Assembly (NCBI GenBank): GCA_019359275.1
Contig: JAHHHP010000002.1
Span: forward strand, 1-64,000
DNA: 64,000 nt
Reading direction: 5' to 3'
Source: Myxacorys chilensis ATA2-1-KO14
GTDB taxonomy: Bacteria > Cyanobacteriota > Cyanobacteriia > Leptolyngbyales > Leptolyngbyaceae
A model generated the notes under the pieces. The model saw only the letters and a list, made by a program, of their open reading frames with translations. It did not search any database and was not told the DNA's origin. Positions 63,702 to 64,000 of the stretch are shown in pieces (the stretch's first letter is position 1; every line of letters begins with the position of its first letter). A program made the translations under genes and the position numbers.

Positions 63702-64000
<299 letters not shown>

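Overview
The window is cyanobacterial. It is dense in the HIP1-type octamer GCGATCGC. It carries photosystem II genes (psbD at the left edge, the tiny psb30/ycf12), a Tab2/Atab2 photosystem translation factor, a Ycf35 (DUF1257) operon, several cyanobacterial orphan families (UPF0367, DUF3038, DUF4335, DUF6335, DUF2997) and a PilB-PilT-PilC type IV pilus cluster beside grpE-dnaK. A Leptolyngbya-like or other filamentous lineage is my guess from overall style, not something the sequence proves. No rRNA, CRISPR array, intact insertion sequence or prophage was seen. One tRNA, tRNA-Asn(GUU), is present.

Layout. 1-2.3 kb: psbD 5' end (minus), UPF0367, an ECF/CbiO-type ATPase and a NYN-domain nuclease. 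2.3-5.5 kb: a TRAP transporter (substrate-binding protein convergent with its two membrane subunits), then tRNA-Asn. 5.7-11.1 kb: a class V aminotransferase, a poorly coding stretch with a membrane protein gene split by an in-frame stop, trpS, a MetF-like reductase and a DNA alkyltransferase. 11.2-14.5 kb: two adjacent P-loop ATPases with a shared N-terminal signature, the second with TPRs. 14.5-19.2 kb: DUF3574, lysS, an ABC exporter and a Uma2 nuclease. 19.2-19.4 kb: a degenerate but perfectly phased 21-bp tandem repeat. 19.5-21.1 kb: a RecQ helicase with a Tudor-like tail. 21.2-28.4 kb: a stress-type island (SDR, DUF6335, PfpI-ferritin-like fusion, SRPBCC membrane protein, two paralogous zinc alcohol dehydrogenases flanking a small exported protein whose 3' tail has decayed).

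28.4-40.4 kb: TldE/PmbA, Tab2, a sterol-desaturase-like hydroxylase, an S1-domain protein, a YihY/BrkB protein, mnmA, a SPOR-like exported protein, a GH1 glucosidase, a second Uma2 protein, a 750-base non-coding stretch with a nested inverted repeat and an orphan intrinsic terminator, and an alpha/beta hydrolase. 40.6-46.5 kb: an OmpR-type two-component pair, psb30, a Ser/Thr kinase and anmK. 46.5-53 kb: a KdpD-like remnant, a lipoprotein with a 60-bp tandem repeat, a peptide/nickel-type binding protein, a phytol-kinase-like enzyme and the DUF3038-DUF4335 pair. 53-64 kb: a Ser/Thr kinase with two extracytoplasmic beta domains, DUF2997-Ycf35-ferredoxin, pilC-pilT-pilB, then divergent grpE and the 5' end of a dnaK2-like gene.

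Most of this is ordinary core genome. The points most worth a second look are the 21-bp phased repeat, the transcript-like orphan terminator near 39.1 kb, two genes whose protein-like reading continues past a TAG codon, four convergent gene pairs that each share exactly four bases at their stop codons, the PfpI-ferritin-like fusion, the RecQ-Tudor-like fusion and the paired NPY-G ATPases. Family names come from recognising motifs and were not confirmed by any database search.
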